DNA from: Lachnospiraceae bacterium
Lineage (GTDB): Bacteria; Bacillota; Clostridia; Lachnospirales; Lachnospiraceae
Assembly: GCA_024699045.1 (NCBI GenBank)
Contig: JAILQK010000136.1
Span: forward strand, 1 to 38,500
DNA length: 38,500 nucleotides
Direction: 5' to 3'
The notes beneath the pieces are model-generated. The model worked only from the letters and a program-made list of their open reading frames with translations. It searched no databases and had not been told where the DNA came from. Within the stretch, counting starts at the first letter, position 1, and each line of letters begins with the position of its first letter. The position numbers and the translations under genes are program-made. Shown piece after piece: positions 26,121 to 35,104 of this stretch.

Positions 26121-26873
26121 ATGAAGGAAGGGAAAAAGAACGGTAAGTTAATACGGACTCTGGTGTTTGCCGCGATAGCGGCAGGATCTTTCCTGATCTT
26201 CAAACTTGCCGAGGCGCCTCTTATCATAGCTATGGGAGTACGGGCCGCAGGCATTATCTCCGTCATCGTTCCGGCGGCGGCCGGCATAGGCGCCGCAGCA
26301 TCGGCGGCAGACCTGATCTCGACGCTCTCGAAAGAAAGGAAAAAGAATCTTGAAGCCAGAGCGCATGAAGAGATCGAGGTTGCGGAGGATGTCACCGAGG
26401 AATATGCAAAAGACGCAAGCAATCCCGAGATCACGAGGAAACGGCTGGAACAGATAAGGGCGACGGCTCCCGGTACCTCACGGATCATGAACAGATGTCT
26501 CGAGCAGATGGACAGAATGGATGAACTGCAGCGAAGACAGCTCGAGCTTATGGATGCAAACAGCGCGACCTATCTTAAGGACACCGTGACAACCCTCGAT
26601 CAGGTGGAACGTGAACTCTGCCTTAATTACCGGAGTGTAGTCAATCAGTGCATCATCGCGGGAAGCGATGCGGGAGAAGACAAGCTTGACATGTCAAAGG
26701 TGGAGAATTCACTCGGCCGCAATGACAAGCTCCTGTCGCAGTCAAAGGAGCTTCTGACCGTTTCGGCGGACTGGGTCGACAAGTACAACGAAAAGAACGA
26801 TGCGGACCGGAGTCTGCTGGACAATTGGATCAAGGTTATACAGGATACCATATCAAAGGAGGATATCATATGA
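26121..26873 (+). CDS. XpaC-like membrane-anchored helical protein
   Basis: 250 residues. Two hydrophobic segments lie near the N-terminus (about 11-30 and 33-65, the second rich in Ala and Gly), followed by about 180 residues of charged helix predicted to be cytoplasmic (EQMDRMDELQRRQLELMDAN). This layout, and its place right after a TelA gene, match the XpaC family (named for hydrolysis of 5-bromo-4-chloroindolyl phosphate; the true role is unknown). Recognition rests more on topology and context than on strong motif identity. No ribosome site is visible before ATG 26121, so translation probably depends on that of telA. Its TGA overlaps the next ATG by 4 nt (ATGA). Confidence 0.68.
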   Translation: MKEGKKNGKLIRTLVFAAIAAGSFLIFKLAEAPLIIAMGVRAAGIISVIVPAAAGIGAAASAADLISTLSKERKKNLEARAHEEIEVAEDVTEEYAKDASNPEITRKRLEQIRATAPGTSRIMNRCLEQMDRMDELQRRQLELMDANSATYLKDTVTTLDQVERELCLNYRSVVNQCIIAGSDAGEDKLDMSKVENSLGRNDKLLSQSKELLTVSADWVDKYNEKNDADRSLLDNWIKVIQDTISKEDII

Positions 26874-28540
26874 GAAAGGTGGTCGCTGCCATTACGGCAG
26901 TCGCTACCGCTGTCTGTCTTGCAGGCTGCGGCGGAATGATGGAGTCTGATGAGAAAGCATACTCTCCCGAGGAGAGCATGAAAGAGCTTGAAGCATATTA
27001 CAGCGAGATAGCTCCGATACAGACGGAGCCTCCTTTGGATATCTATCAGACAGAGGACGAGGTCACGGTACTTGCCGATATAGATACTTTTCCGATCGTG
27101 GTGACCGGCAACGGTCAGGTCGACATAGAGGTTGCCGCGGCTACCGAGATGAGCGCCAAAGCCCCCGATGACTGGATGGTCGAGGCTGCCGAGAGCTTTA
27201 ACCGGCAGGGTCTAACGACTTCGGGAGGCAGGACGGCCTCGGTATCGGTAAGAAAGATCACTTCGGGTGAGGTGCTGACCTATATGAGCGAGGGCAACTA
27301 TCGTCCCGATGTCTATGCTCCTTCGAACTCGGCCTGGGGTGAAATGCTGTCGGCATCAGGCTTTAAGGTTAAAAAGCTTGCCGACAGGATCGCGGGAAAT
27401 ACTGCAGGCATCCTTATGGAAAAGAAGACATATGAGGATTACAAATCAAAATACGGCGAGGTGACGGTGAAGGGCGTCCTCGAAGCCTCACTTGCCGGGG
27501 ATCTTACATTTGCCTATACCAATCCCTATACCTCATCCACGGGACTCAATATCCTTACGGCAATGCTGGCATCCTTTGACGAGAAGGATCCGCTGTCGCC
27601 GGAAGCTTCACAGAAGCTTCTTGATTATCAGCGGCAGTCACCGCCGGTCGCATATACCACCAGTGTGCTCAGGGAGCAGGCCAGCAAGGGGATAATCAAA
27701 GCCATGGTCATGGAGGAGCAGGCATATCACAACACGCCCGAGCTTAAGAATTTTGTCTATACCCCGGCGGGGATCAGACATGATCATCCGGTCTATACAT
27801 TTGATTTTGTCGACAGTGAGAAGCAGGAAGTCGCCGAAATGTTCACGGAGTACTGCCAGTCGGATAAGATGCAGAAGCTTGCCGAAGATAAAGGCTTTAA
27901 TCTGCACGATGATTATAAGGGACAGGAATCCGGGCTTGACGGAGCAGGGTACATTTCCGCCCAGAAAATCTGGAAGGCTTCAAAGGACGGCGGCCGTCCG
28001 ATAATCGCGGTCTTTGTGTCCGACGTTTCGGGCTCAATGGACGGACTTCCGCTCAATTCGCTTAAGGAATCACTTCTTGCCTCCTCCAAATACATAGGCA
28101 GCGATCATTATATCGGTCTGGTGTCCTATAATGATCAGGTGTATATCGATCTGCCCATTGAGCAGTTTGACGCTACCCAGAGAGCATATTTCTCGGGAGC
28201 GGTAAAGTCGCTCACGGCCTCCGGAGGAACCGCGACCTACAGCGCGGTGCTTGTGGGACTGAAGATGCTCGAGGATAAGGCCAAAGAGGTTCCCGACGCG
28301 AAGCTGATGCTGTTTGTCCTGTCTGACGGAGATGCCAATACGGGAGTCAAGCTCTCGAGAACGGTATCGATCGTGGGAGGACTCGATATCCCGGTCTACG
28401 CCATAGGGTACAATCTGAACGGCGGCTCCGCAGAGGATCAGCTGAAGGAGCTTTCCTCGGTGAACGAGGCTGCTCTAATAAATGCCGGGTCCGAGGATAT
28501 AGTCAATCAGCTGAGAAATCTGTTCAACGTACAGCTTTGA
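26870..28540 (+). CDS. Lipoprotein with substrate-binding-like domain fused to VWA domain
   Basis: 556 residues from ATG 26870 (AAAGGAGG upstream; ATGA overlap with the preceding gene). The N-terminus is a lipoprotein signal with lipobox LAGC and acylated Cys 20. Residues about 85-345 resemble the type 2 extracellular solute-binding fold (IEVAAATEMSAKAPDDWMVEAAESFN, then YRPDVYAPSNSAWGEML). Residues about 375-556 form a von Willebrand factor A domain with a complete MIDAS start, DVSGSM (Asp 385, Ser 387, Ser 389), plus the SGGTATYSAV threonine segment and LFVLSDGDANTG. It should sit on the outer face of the membrane and bind ligands through a metal ion. The in-frame start at 26825 is rejected because it would mask the signal peptide. 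Likely works with the TelA and XpaC-like proteins. Confidence 0.9.
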   Translation: MRKVVAAITAVATAVCLAGCGGMMESDEKAYSPEESMKELEAYYSEIAPIQTEPPLDIYQTEDEVTVLADIDTFPIVVTGNGQVDIEVAAATEMSAKAPDDWMVEAAESFNRQGLTTSGGRTASVSVRKITSGEVLTYMSEGNYRPDVYAPSNSAWGEMLSASGFKVKKLADRIAGNTAGILMEKKTYEDYKSKYGEVTVKGVLEASLAGDLTFAYTNPYTSSTGLNILTAMLASFDEKDPLSPEASQKLLDYQRQSPPVAYTTSVLREQASKGIIKAMVMEEQAYHNTPELKNFVYTPAGIRHDHPVYTFDFVDSEKQEVAEMFTEYCQSDKMQKLAEDKGFNLHDDYKGQESGLDGAGYISAQKIWKASKDGGRPIIAVFVSDVSGSMDGLPLNSLKESLLASSKYIGSDHYIGLVSYNDQVYIDLPIEQFDATQRAYFSGAVKSLTASGGTATYSAVLVGLKMLEDKAKEVPDAKLMLFVLSDGDANTGVKLSRTVSIVGGLDIPVYAIGYNLNGGSAEDQLKELSSVNEAALINAGSEDIVNQLRNLFNVQL

Positions 28541-28547
28541 TACATAC

Positions 28548-28599
28548 AGCTGATACATCGAGCTGATACGTGGAGCAGATAAATAAAGCTGATATGTTG
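28548..28599 (+). repeat. Four imperfect 13-bp tandem repeats after the VWA lipoprotein gene
   Basis: Units AGCTGATACATCG, AGCTGATACGTGG, AGCAGATAAATAA and AGCTGATATGTTG follow head to tail; a diverged fifth unit (AGCTTTGATACAT) covers the stop codon just upstream. The array lies in the gap before eno, upstream of its -35 region. Function unknown; it could be a protein-binding array or a slipped-strand product. Confidence 0.85.
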
Positions 28600-28613
28600 A
28601 AGCCGACGGCTTA

Positions 28614-28642
28614 TTGTATGAACCGGGTTATTGTGGTATCAT
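28614..28642 (+). promoter_or_regulatory. Probable eno promoter
   Basis: TTGTAT (28614-28619) and TATCAT (28637-28642) are 17 bp apart, with TG two bases before the -10. A start near 28649 gives a leader of about 60 nt. A short hairpin (AAGCC/GGCTT at 28600-28612) lies just upstream and could weakly end the preceding message. Confidence 0.6.
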
Positions 28643-28708
28643 ACAAGTTACGTTAAAAACAACCCGATATGGCTTCGGGGATAATAAAGAAAGGGAAGGT
28701 TAAATAAT

Positions 28709-30010
28709 ATGAACTATCTTGAGATCGAGAAAGTAATCGGACGTGAGATCATTGATTCCCGCGGAAATCCTACCGTAGAAGCTGAGGTAACGCTTATAGA
28801 CGGCACGGTCGGACGCGGAGCGGCACCTTCTGGAGCATCTACCGGACAGTTTGAGGCTTGCGAGCTTCGTGACAATGATAAGTCAAAATTCGGCGGAAAG
28901 GGTGTTTCCAAGGCTGTTGAGAACATCAACACCGTTATCGCCGACGTTGTTGTCGGAATGGATGCATCCGATATCTATGCGGTTGATGCGGCCATGATCA
29001 AGGCTGACGGAACAGATAATAAATCAAAGCTCGGCGCAAACGCGATCCTTGCGGTTTCGATCGCTACCTGCCAGGCTTGCGCAAATGCGCTCGGGATCCC
29101 GCTTCATGCATATCTTGGCGGTGTTAACGGCAATACGCTTCCCCTGCCCATGATGAACATCCTTAACGGGGGTGCTCATGCAGACAGCTCTGTCGATACA
29201 CAGGAATTCATGATCATGCCCGCAGGAGCATCTTCCTTCAAGGAAGGCCTCAGATGGTGTACAGAGGTGTTCCACACACTTAAGAAGCTTATAAAGGATA
29301 TGAAGGATGTTACGGCAGTCGGTGACGAGGGAGGCTTTGCTCCCAACAGCCTTAAGGGCGACGAGGACGCTATCGAGCTTATCCTCAAGGCTATCAAGGA
29401 AGCAGGCTTCGAGCCCGGCAAGGATTTCGTTCTCGCTATGGATGCTGCCGCTTCCGAGTGGAAGTCGGACAAGGGCGCAGGCTTCTATCATCAGCCCAAG
29501 TCAGGCAAGGACTTCACCTCCGATGAGCTCATCGCTCACTGGAAGAGCCTTGTTGACAAGTATCCCATCTACTCGATCGAGGACGGTCTTGATGAAGAGG
29601 ACTGGGACGGCTGGAAGAAGATGACCGCAGAGATCGGAGACAGAGTTCAGCTTGTCGGTGATGACCTCTTCGTTACAAATGTCAAGAGACTTAAGAAGGG
29701 TATCGATAATCAGTGCGGTAACGCCATCCTTATCAAGGTCAATCAGATCGGTTCGATCTCCGAGACGCTTGATGCGATCAAGATGGCTCATAAGGCCGGA
29801 TACGCAGCGATCACAAGCCACAGATCAGGAGAGACCGAGGATGTTTCCATCGCGGATCTTGCCGTTGCCCTCAATACACGTCAGATCAAGACCGGTGCTC
29901 CTTCAAGATCCGAGAGAGTTGCAAAATACAATCAGCTTCTCCGCATCGAAGAAGAGCTTGGTGAGGGTTCAGTATGGCCCAAGTTCGACGCTTTCAACAT
30001 CAAGAGATGA
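28709..30010 (+). CDS. eno: Enolase
   Basis: 433 residues, full length. Enolase converts 2-phosphoglycerate to phosphoenolpyruvate in glycolysis, in the cytoplasm, with Mg2+. It has [17 protein letters not shown] at the N-terminus, [13 protein letters not shown] (mobile loop), the [10 protein letters not shown] segment, metal ligands in [22 protein letters not shown] and VGDDLFVTN, the signature [18 protein letters not shown], and [19 protein letters not shown]. Codon use differs from neighbours: of about 33 isoleucines only two are ATA and one ATT, the rest ATC, as expected for a very highly expressed gene. It has its own promoter and terminator, so it is a single-gene unit. Confidence 0.98.
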   Translation: MNYLEIEKVIGREIIDSRGNPTVEAEVTLIDGTVGRGAAPSGASTGQFEACELRDNDKSKFGGKGVSKAVENINTVIADVVVGMDASDIYAVDAAMIKADGTDNKSKLGANAILAVSIATCQACANALGIPLHAYLGGVNGNTLPLPMMNILNGGAHADSSVDTQEFMIMPAGASSFKEGLRWCTEVFHTLKKLIKDMKDVTAVGDEGGFAPNSLKGDEDAIELILKAIKEAGFEPGKDFVLAMDAAASEWKSDKGAGFYHQPKSGKDFTSDELIAHWKSLVDKYPIYSIEDGLDEEDWDGWKKMTAEIGDRVQLVGDDLFVTNVKRLKKGIDNQCGNAILIKVNQIGSISETLDAIKMAHKAGYAAITSHRSGETEDVSIADLAVALNTRQIKTGAPSRSERVAKYNQLLRIEEELGEGSVWPKFDAFNIKR

Positions 30011-30088
30011 TCATATTCCGGATGAGCGTTTGCCGGTAAAGCGGACAGCCGCGTTCCGGACATCGACAGAACGGATCAGGATCATTAC

Positions 30089-30122
30089 GGAGGCTCCCTT
30101 AAACAGGGGAGTCTCCTTTTTT
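30089..30122 (+). terminator. Intrinsic terminator after eno
   Basis: A 12-bp stem (GGAGGCTCCCTT at 30089-30100 with AGGGGAGTCTCC at 30105-30116, two G-T wobbles) closes a 4-nt loop and is followed by six Ts. Strong rho-independent terminator, 78 nt after the eno stop. The 30011-30088 stretch before it shows nothing else. Confidence 0.95.
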
Positions 30123-30161
30123 GGCAAGGATCATAATTCGAACATCTATTCGACCGGGATA

Positions 30162-30190
30162 TTGGCAAAAACAAAATATTGTGTTACAAT
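30162..30190 (+). promoter_or_regulatory. Sigma-A-type promoter upstream of the parE-type gene
   Basis: TTGGCA (30162-30167) and TACAAT (30185-30190) are 17 bp apart, with GTG directly before the -10 as a partial extended element. A start near 30197 gives a leader of about 65 nt to ATG 30261. Confidence 0.78.
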
Positions 30191-30260
30191 AGCAAAGTTA
30201 CAGCTAAATATAGATGCTGTGATTTTCCATGATTCAATAAGCAAAGGTTCGGGAATAAAA

Positions 30261-32186
30261 ATGGCAAAAGAAAACGATAATTACGGCGCGCAAAGCATCA
30301 CCGTCCTCGAAGGGCTTGAACCTGTCCGGTTAAGACCCGGAATGTATATAGGCTCTACCGGCGTCAAAGGACTCAATCACTGTCTGTATGAGATAATGGA
30401 CAACTCAGTGGATGAGCATCTTGCGGGATATTGCTCGACCATAAAGGTGACGCTTGAAGCCGACGGATCGGCGACAGTGGAGGATGACGGAAGAGGTATC
30501 CCGGTAGGCATGCACGAAAAGGGGATATCCGCAGAGAGAGTCGTGCTCACGACCCTTCATGCCGGAGGAAAGTTTGACGGCTCATCCTACAAGACCTCGG
30601 GTGGTCTGCACGGAGTAGGATCCTCAGCGGTAAACGCGCTGTCAAGTTCTCTAGACATCACCGTAAAGAGAGACGGCGTGATATCACATGACCATTATGA
30701 AAGAGGAGTGCCTACCGTCGAGCTGATCAACGGACTGCTCCCCGTGACCGGACGTACAAACCGCACGGGAACCCGGATCAATTTCACCCCGGATCCCGAG
30801 ATCTTCGATACCGTCAGGTTCAAGGCGGACGAGATCAAATCCCGGCTTCATGAGACCGCTTATCTTAATCCCGAGCTTACCATCATTTACAAGGATCTGA
30901 GAGGCAGTGAACCCGAAGAGATCACCTATCATGAGCCCGAAGGACTTGTCGGTTTCATTAAGGACATGAACCGCAATAACGAGACTATCGGAGATGTCGT
31001 TTATTATAAAGGGATGTCCGAGGGAGTTTCCGTGGAGGTAGCCTTCCAGTATGTAAACGAATTTCACGAGGAGGTCCTGGGCTTTTGTAACTGCATCTAC
31101 AATTCCGAGGGCGGGACGCATATCACGGGCTTTAAGGCGCAGTTCACCCAGATAATGAACACTTATGCGAGACAGCTTGGGATCTTAAAGGATAAGGATC
31201 CGAACTTCAACGGCACCGACATCAGAAACGGCATGACGGCAGTCGTATCCGTCAAGCATCCGGATCCCCGTTTTGAAGGACAGACCAAGACGAAGCTGGA
31301 TAATCAGGACGCTTCAAAGGCAGTCTCCAAGGTGACGAACGATGAAGTTCAGCTGTATTTCGACAGGAATCTGGACTCTCTGAAGGCCATCTTATCATGC
31401 GCGGAAAAGGCGGCAAGGATCAGAAAGGCTGAGGAAAAGACCCGGACCAATCTCCTGACAAAGCAGAAATATTCATTTGATTCCAACGGCAAGCTTGCAA
31501 ACTGTGAGTCGAGAGAGGCTTCAAAATGCGAGATCTTCATAGTCGAGGGAGACTCTGCGGGAGGATCGGCAAAGACCGCCCGTAACCGCATGTATCAGGC
31601 GATCCTGCCCATAAGAGGCAAGATCCTCAATGTCGAGAAAGCCTCCATCGATAAAGTGCTTGCCAATGCCGAGATCAAGACCATGATCAATTCTTTCGGA
31701 TGCGGTTTTTCGGAAGGGTACGGCAATGATTTCGACATAAGCAAGCGCCGCTATGACAAGATAATAATAATGGCGGATGCCGATGTCGACGGCGCGCATA
31801 TCGCAACCCTCCTTTTGACGCTTTTCTTCCGGTTTATGCCGGAGCTCATCTCGGAGGGACATGTATATATCGCGATGCCTCCGCTCTACAGGGCTCAGCC
31901 CAAAAAAGGAGAGCCGCAGTATCTTTACGATGACCGAGCGCTTGCCCAGTACAGGAAGACACATAAAGGTGATTTCATCCTGCAAAGATACAAAGGTCTG
32001 GGAGAGATGGATGCAGAGCAGCTTTGGGAGACCACGCTTGATCCCGAGAGACGGAGGATGCGCAGGGTTTCGATAGATGACGCCCGGATGGCTTCCGCGA
32101 CCACCGAGCTTTTGATGGGAAATGATGTCGCTCCGAGACGCGACTTCATCTATGAGCATGCAAGAGAGGCAATGCTTGACGTATAA
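30261..32186 (+). CDS. parE: Type IIA topoisomerase subunit B (ParE/GyrB type)
   Basis: 641 residues from ATG 30261; the frame is open much further upstream through eno and its terminator, but that part is unconserved. The ATPase subunit of topoisomerase IV or gyrase. GHKL motifs: YEIMDNSVDEHLAGY, VEDDGRGIPVG, LHAGGKFDGSSYKTSGGLHGVG; transducer NSEGGTHITGFK; Toprim EGDSAGGSAKTARN and the metal pair in MADADVDGAHI; end RYKGLGEMDAEQLWETTLDPE. The length fits both GyrB and ParE of Firmicutes. The ParE choice rests on the partner gene, which lacks a GyrA box, and on the distance from dnaA-region genes. It could be a second gyrase-like pair. Confidence 0.9.
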   Translation: MAKENDNYGAQSITVLEGLEPVRLRPGMYIGSTGVKGLNHCLYEIMDNSVDEHLAGYCSTIKVTLEADGSATVEDDGRGIPVGMHEKGISAERVVLTTLHAGGKFDGSSYKTSGGLHGVGSSAVNALSSSLDITVKRDGVISHDHYERGVPTVELINGLLPVTGRTNRTGTRINFTPDPEIFDTVRFKADEIKSRLHETAYLNPELTIIYKDLRGSEPEEITYHEPEGLVGFIKDMNRNNETIGDVVYYKGMSEGVSVEVAFQYVNEFHEEVLGFCNCIYNSEGGTHITGFKAQFTQIMNTYARQLGILKDKDPNFNGTDIRNGMTAVVSVKHPDPRFEGQTKTKLDNQDASKAVSKVTNDEVQLYFDRNLDSLKAILSCAEKAARIRKAEEKTRTNLLTKQKYSFDSNGKLANCESREASKCEIFIVEGDSAGGSAKTARNRMYQAILPIRGKILNVEKASIDKVLANAEIKTMINSFGCGFSEGYGNDFDISKRRYDKIIIMADADVDGAHIATLLLTLFFRFMPELISEGHVYIAMPPLYRAQPKKGEPQYLYDDRALAQYRKTHKGDFILQRYKGLGEMDAEQLWETTLDPERRRMRRVSIDDARMASATTELLMGNDVAPRRDFIYEHAREAMLDV

Positions 32187-32246
32187 GTCCGGTCTCCCCA
32201 GACAGACGTCCACCGCGGGATATCATAATACAAGGAAGAGTGACAC

Positions 32247-34511
32247 ATGAATACCGACAGCAAGAATATCATCGACAGTGAATACTCGGACATAATGCAG
32301 CAGTCTTACATCGACTACGCGATGTCCGTAATAATCTCGAGAGCGATCCCGGATATCAGGGATGGTCTGAAACCGGTGCAGAGACGTACCTTATATGACA
32401 TGGGAGAGCTCGGATTAAGATCTGACAGGCCCTACAGGAAGTGTGCGCGTATAGTCGGCGATACCATGGGTAAATACCATCCTCACGGAGACTCATCGAT
32501 CTATGATTCACTCGTGGTCATGGCTCAGGATTTCAAAAAGGGCCGTACCCTTGTGGACGGACACGGAAATTTCGGTTCTATAGAAGGTGACGGGGCCGCC
32601 GCCATGAGATATACGGAGGCAAGACTTGATCCCATCACCGAGGAGACCTTCCTTAAGGATCTTGATAAGAATACCGTTGATTATGTCCCGAACTTTGATG
32701 AGACCGAGAAGGAGCCCGAAGTCCTGCCGGTCAAGTTCCCCAATTTCCTTGTGAACGGTTCGGAAGGTATAGCCGTAGGAATGGCGACTTCAGCGCCTAC
32801 GCACAATCTTATGGAAGTGGTCACGGCCGAAAAGGCTTTCCTTAATGATCCGGAGATAACCACTGAAGGGCTTATGCATTATCTTAAAGGTCCGGATTTT
32901 CCGACGGGGGGGATAATAACAAATGCCGCGGATCTTCCCGGAATATACGAAACGGGCATGGGAAAGATCAAGATCCGGGGACGTATCACCGAGGAGAAAG
33001 GGAAGAACGGACGCAAGAACCTTGTCATCACCGAGATCCCCTATACGATGATCGGCGCCGGCATCGGGAAATTCATGTCAGATGTCATCGATCTGGTCGA
33101 ATCCCGGAAGACCACGGATATCATAGATATCTCCAACCAGTCTTCAAAAGAGGGGATCCGTATCGTGATCGAGTGCAAGAGAGATTCAGATACGGAAAAC
33201 CTCAAAAATCTCCTTTATACCAAGACCAGGCTTGAGGATACCTTCGGAGTCAATATGCTCGCGGTCCATGACGGCAGACCCGAGACCATGGGACTTAAAG
33301 CGATCTTTTCCGCGCATACCGCTTTTTTGTATGAGCTCAATACACGCAAATACACAAATCTCCTTGAAAAGGACGAGGCAAGGGCCGAGATCCAGGAAGG
33401 ACTGATAAAGGCCACCGATCTTATCGACCTTATCATCGAAACCATCAGAGGGTCAAAAGACCGTGCCACCGTCATCAGATGTCTTACCACCGGGGATACG
33501 AAGGGAATAAAGTTCAAATCCAGACTGTCGGAAAAAGAAGCCTCAAGCTTCAATTTCACTGAAAATCAGGCGGGGGCGATCCTTGACATGAGGCTTTCAA
33601 AGCTTATCGGATTAGAGCTTGAAGCCCTGCTTAAGGAGCATAAGGAAACTCTTAAAGCCATAGCCGGATACCGTAAGCTTCTGGAGGACCCCTCGGCTAT
33701 GAAACAGGAAATCTGCAATGAACTGGATCAGATCTCTTCCGCTTACGGACGGGAGAGACGCACCGAGATCACCGATGCGGCGGCTGCGGTATTTACCGAG
33801 AAACCCGTGGAGGAGATGGACGTTTATTTCGTGATGGACCGGTTCGGATATGCCAGAACGATAGACACCGCCACCTTTGAACGGAACCGTGAGGCGATCG
33901 AGGGTGATGACGCTGCGTTCCGCTCCGTATTTATCACAAAGAATACGGGACGAGTCGGGATATTTACCAATACCGGGATGCTGCATATCGTCAGGGTACT
34001 CGATCTGCCCATGACAAAGCTGAGGGATAAGGGTATACCTATCGATAATCTGAGCAAGTTTGATTCTTCAAAAGAGAATTTCATCTATATCAACGATCTT
34101 GAAAGTATCGTGGGATCAAAGCTGCTCTTTGTATCAAGGCAGGCGATGATGAAACTCGTGGACGGCAGGGAATTTGATGTTATGACGAAGAGGACCGTCG
34201 CGGCGACTTCATTATCTCCCGGAGACGAGCTGTTCAAGGTAAAACCCCTTGATGAGGAAAACGACAGGCAGATCCTGCTGCAGACCGAGGGCGGCTTCTT
34301 TATCAGGTTTTCGACGTCCGAGATCCCGGAAAAGAAGAAAGGGGCTGTCGGAGTACGCGGCATGAAGCTTACACCGGGAGACCGGCTTGAGGAACTTTAT
34401 TTCATGAATTTCGCGGATGAGAGAGTCATAGAGTATAAGGGCCGTGAGATGCCGCTTACGCATGTCAAGCTTTCAAAACGTGATGGGAAAGGCACCAAGG
34501 TAAGAGTATAA
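32247..34511 (+). CDS. parC: Type IIA topoisomerase subunit A (ParC/GyrA type)
   Basis: 754 residues, starting 60 nt after the B subunit. The cleavage-religation subunit: catalytic Tyr 122 in AAAMRYTEARL, the winged-helix region DGLKPVQRRTLYDM, and quinolone-region residues Ser 83 and Asp 87 (HPHGDSSIYDSLV), an unmutated-looking pattern. The C-terminal beta-pinwheel (about 500-754) has blade motifs such as KGAVGVRGMKLTPGD, but the GyrA box (QRRGGKG-like), needed for wrapping and negative supercoiling, is not visible and the tail is shorter than in GyrA. Topoisomerase IV function is therefore favoured, although the residue numbering matches E. coli GyrA exactly. GGAAG precedes the ATG; the stop overlaps rsmD by 1 nt. 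Confidence 0.9.
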   Translation: MNTDSKNIIDSEYSDIMQQSYIDYAMSVIISRAIPDIRDGLKPVQRRTLYDMGELGLRSDRPYRKCARIVGDTMGKYHPHGDSSIYDSLVVMAQDFKKGRTLVDGHGNFGSIEGDGAAAMRYTEARLDPITEETFLKDLDKNTVDYVPNFDETEKEPEVLPVKFPNFLVNGSEGIAVGMATSAPTHNLMEVVTAEKAFLNDPEITTEGLMHYLKGPDFPTGGIITNAADLPGIYETGMGKIKIRGRITEEKGKNGRKNLVITEIPYTMIGAGIGKFMSDVIDLVESRKTTDIIDISNQSSKEGIRIVIECKRDSDTENLKNLLYTKTRLEDTFGVNMLAVHDGRPETMGLKAIFSAHTAFLYELNTRKYTNLLEKDEARAEIQEGLIKATDLIDLIIETIRGSKDRATVIRCLTTGDTKGIKFKSRLSEKEASSFNFTENQAGAILDMRLSKLIGLELEALLKEHKETLKAIAGYRKLLEDPSAMKQEICNELDQISSAYGRERRTEITDAAAAVFTEKPVEEMDVYFVMDRFGYARTIDTATFERNREAIEGDDAAFRSVFITKNTGRVGIFTNTGMLHIVRVLDLPMTKLRDKGIPIDNLSKFDSSKENFIYINDLESIVGSKLLFVSRQAMMKLVDGREFDVMTKRTVAATSLSPGDELFKVKPLDEENDRQILLQTEGGFFIRFSTSEIPEKKKGAVGVRGMKLTPGDRLEELYFMNFADERVIEYKGREMPLTHVKLSKRDGKGTKVRV

Positions 34512-35071
34512 TGAGGGTAATAGCCGGGAAGGCAAGACGCATCCAGTTGAAGAGTCTGGAGGGAGACAAGACCAGACCTACACTTGACAGATATAAGGAA
34601 ACTTTATTTAATACTATACAGACCTATATTCCCGACAGTTATTTCATAGATGTTTTTGCCGGAACGGGCTCCATAGGGATAGAGGCTTTAAGCCGTGGTG
34701 CCGCAAAGGCTGTATTTATAGAGAATAATAAAAAAGCCGTTGCCGTCATAAACGAAAACCTCGAAAAGACCCGACTTGCCGAAAATGCGGAGGTCATCGC
34801 ATCCGATGCGATATCGGCGCTGATGCGTATCGAGCATACGGGACCGGCGGATGTGATCTTTATCGATCCCCCGTATAACCGGGGTTATGAGATCCAGGTA
34901 TTAAAGCTTCTGGGGAATTCAAAGCTTGTCGGAGAAGATACGCTCATCATCGCTGAGATATCAAACGAAACAGAGCTTGACGAACTTACGGAGACCGGAT
35001 TTGAGATCGTCAAGACAAAAGATTACAGGACCAACAGGCATGTGCTGATGATCCCTTCAAAGAAATCGTAA
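34511..35071 (+). CDS. rsmD: 16S rRNA (guanine(966)-N(2))-methyltransferase RsmD
   Basis: 186 residues. Uses S-adenosylmethionine to methylate G966 of 16S rRNA. The N-terminus MRVIAGKARRIQLKSLEGDKTRPTLDRYKETLFN is diagnostic, motif I is DVFAGTGSIGIEALSRGA, and the catalytic motif is DPPY in VIFIDPPYNRGYE. The ATG shares one A with the parC stop (TAATG), so translation is coupled. It is followed by coaD, the classical rsmD-coaD pair of many bacteria. Confidence 0.96.
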   Translation: MRVIAGKARRIQLKSLEGDKTRPTLDRYKETLFNTIQTYIPDSYFIDVFAGTGSIGIEALSRGAAKAVFIENNKKAVAVINENLEKTRLAENAEVIASDAISALMRIEHTGPADVIFIDPPYNRGYEIQVLKLLGNSKLVGEDTLIIAEISNETELDELTETGFEIVKTKDYRTNRHVLMIPSKKS

Positions 35072-35104
35072 AGGCCGGGATATCCCGGAGCGTGGGAGGT
35101 GTTT

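Noticed and set aside
29652-30260. Long open extension upstream of the parE-type start, overlapping the end of eno
   Set aside because: It would run through a strong terminator and promoter, is Ser/Arg-rich shadow sequence of eno, and the conserved protein begins at ATG 30261.
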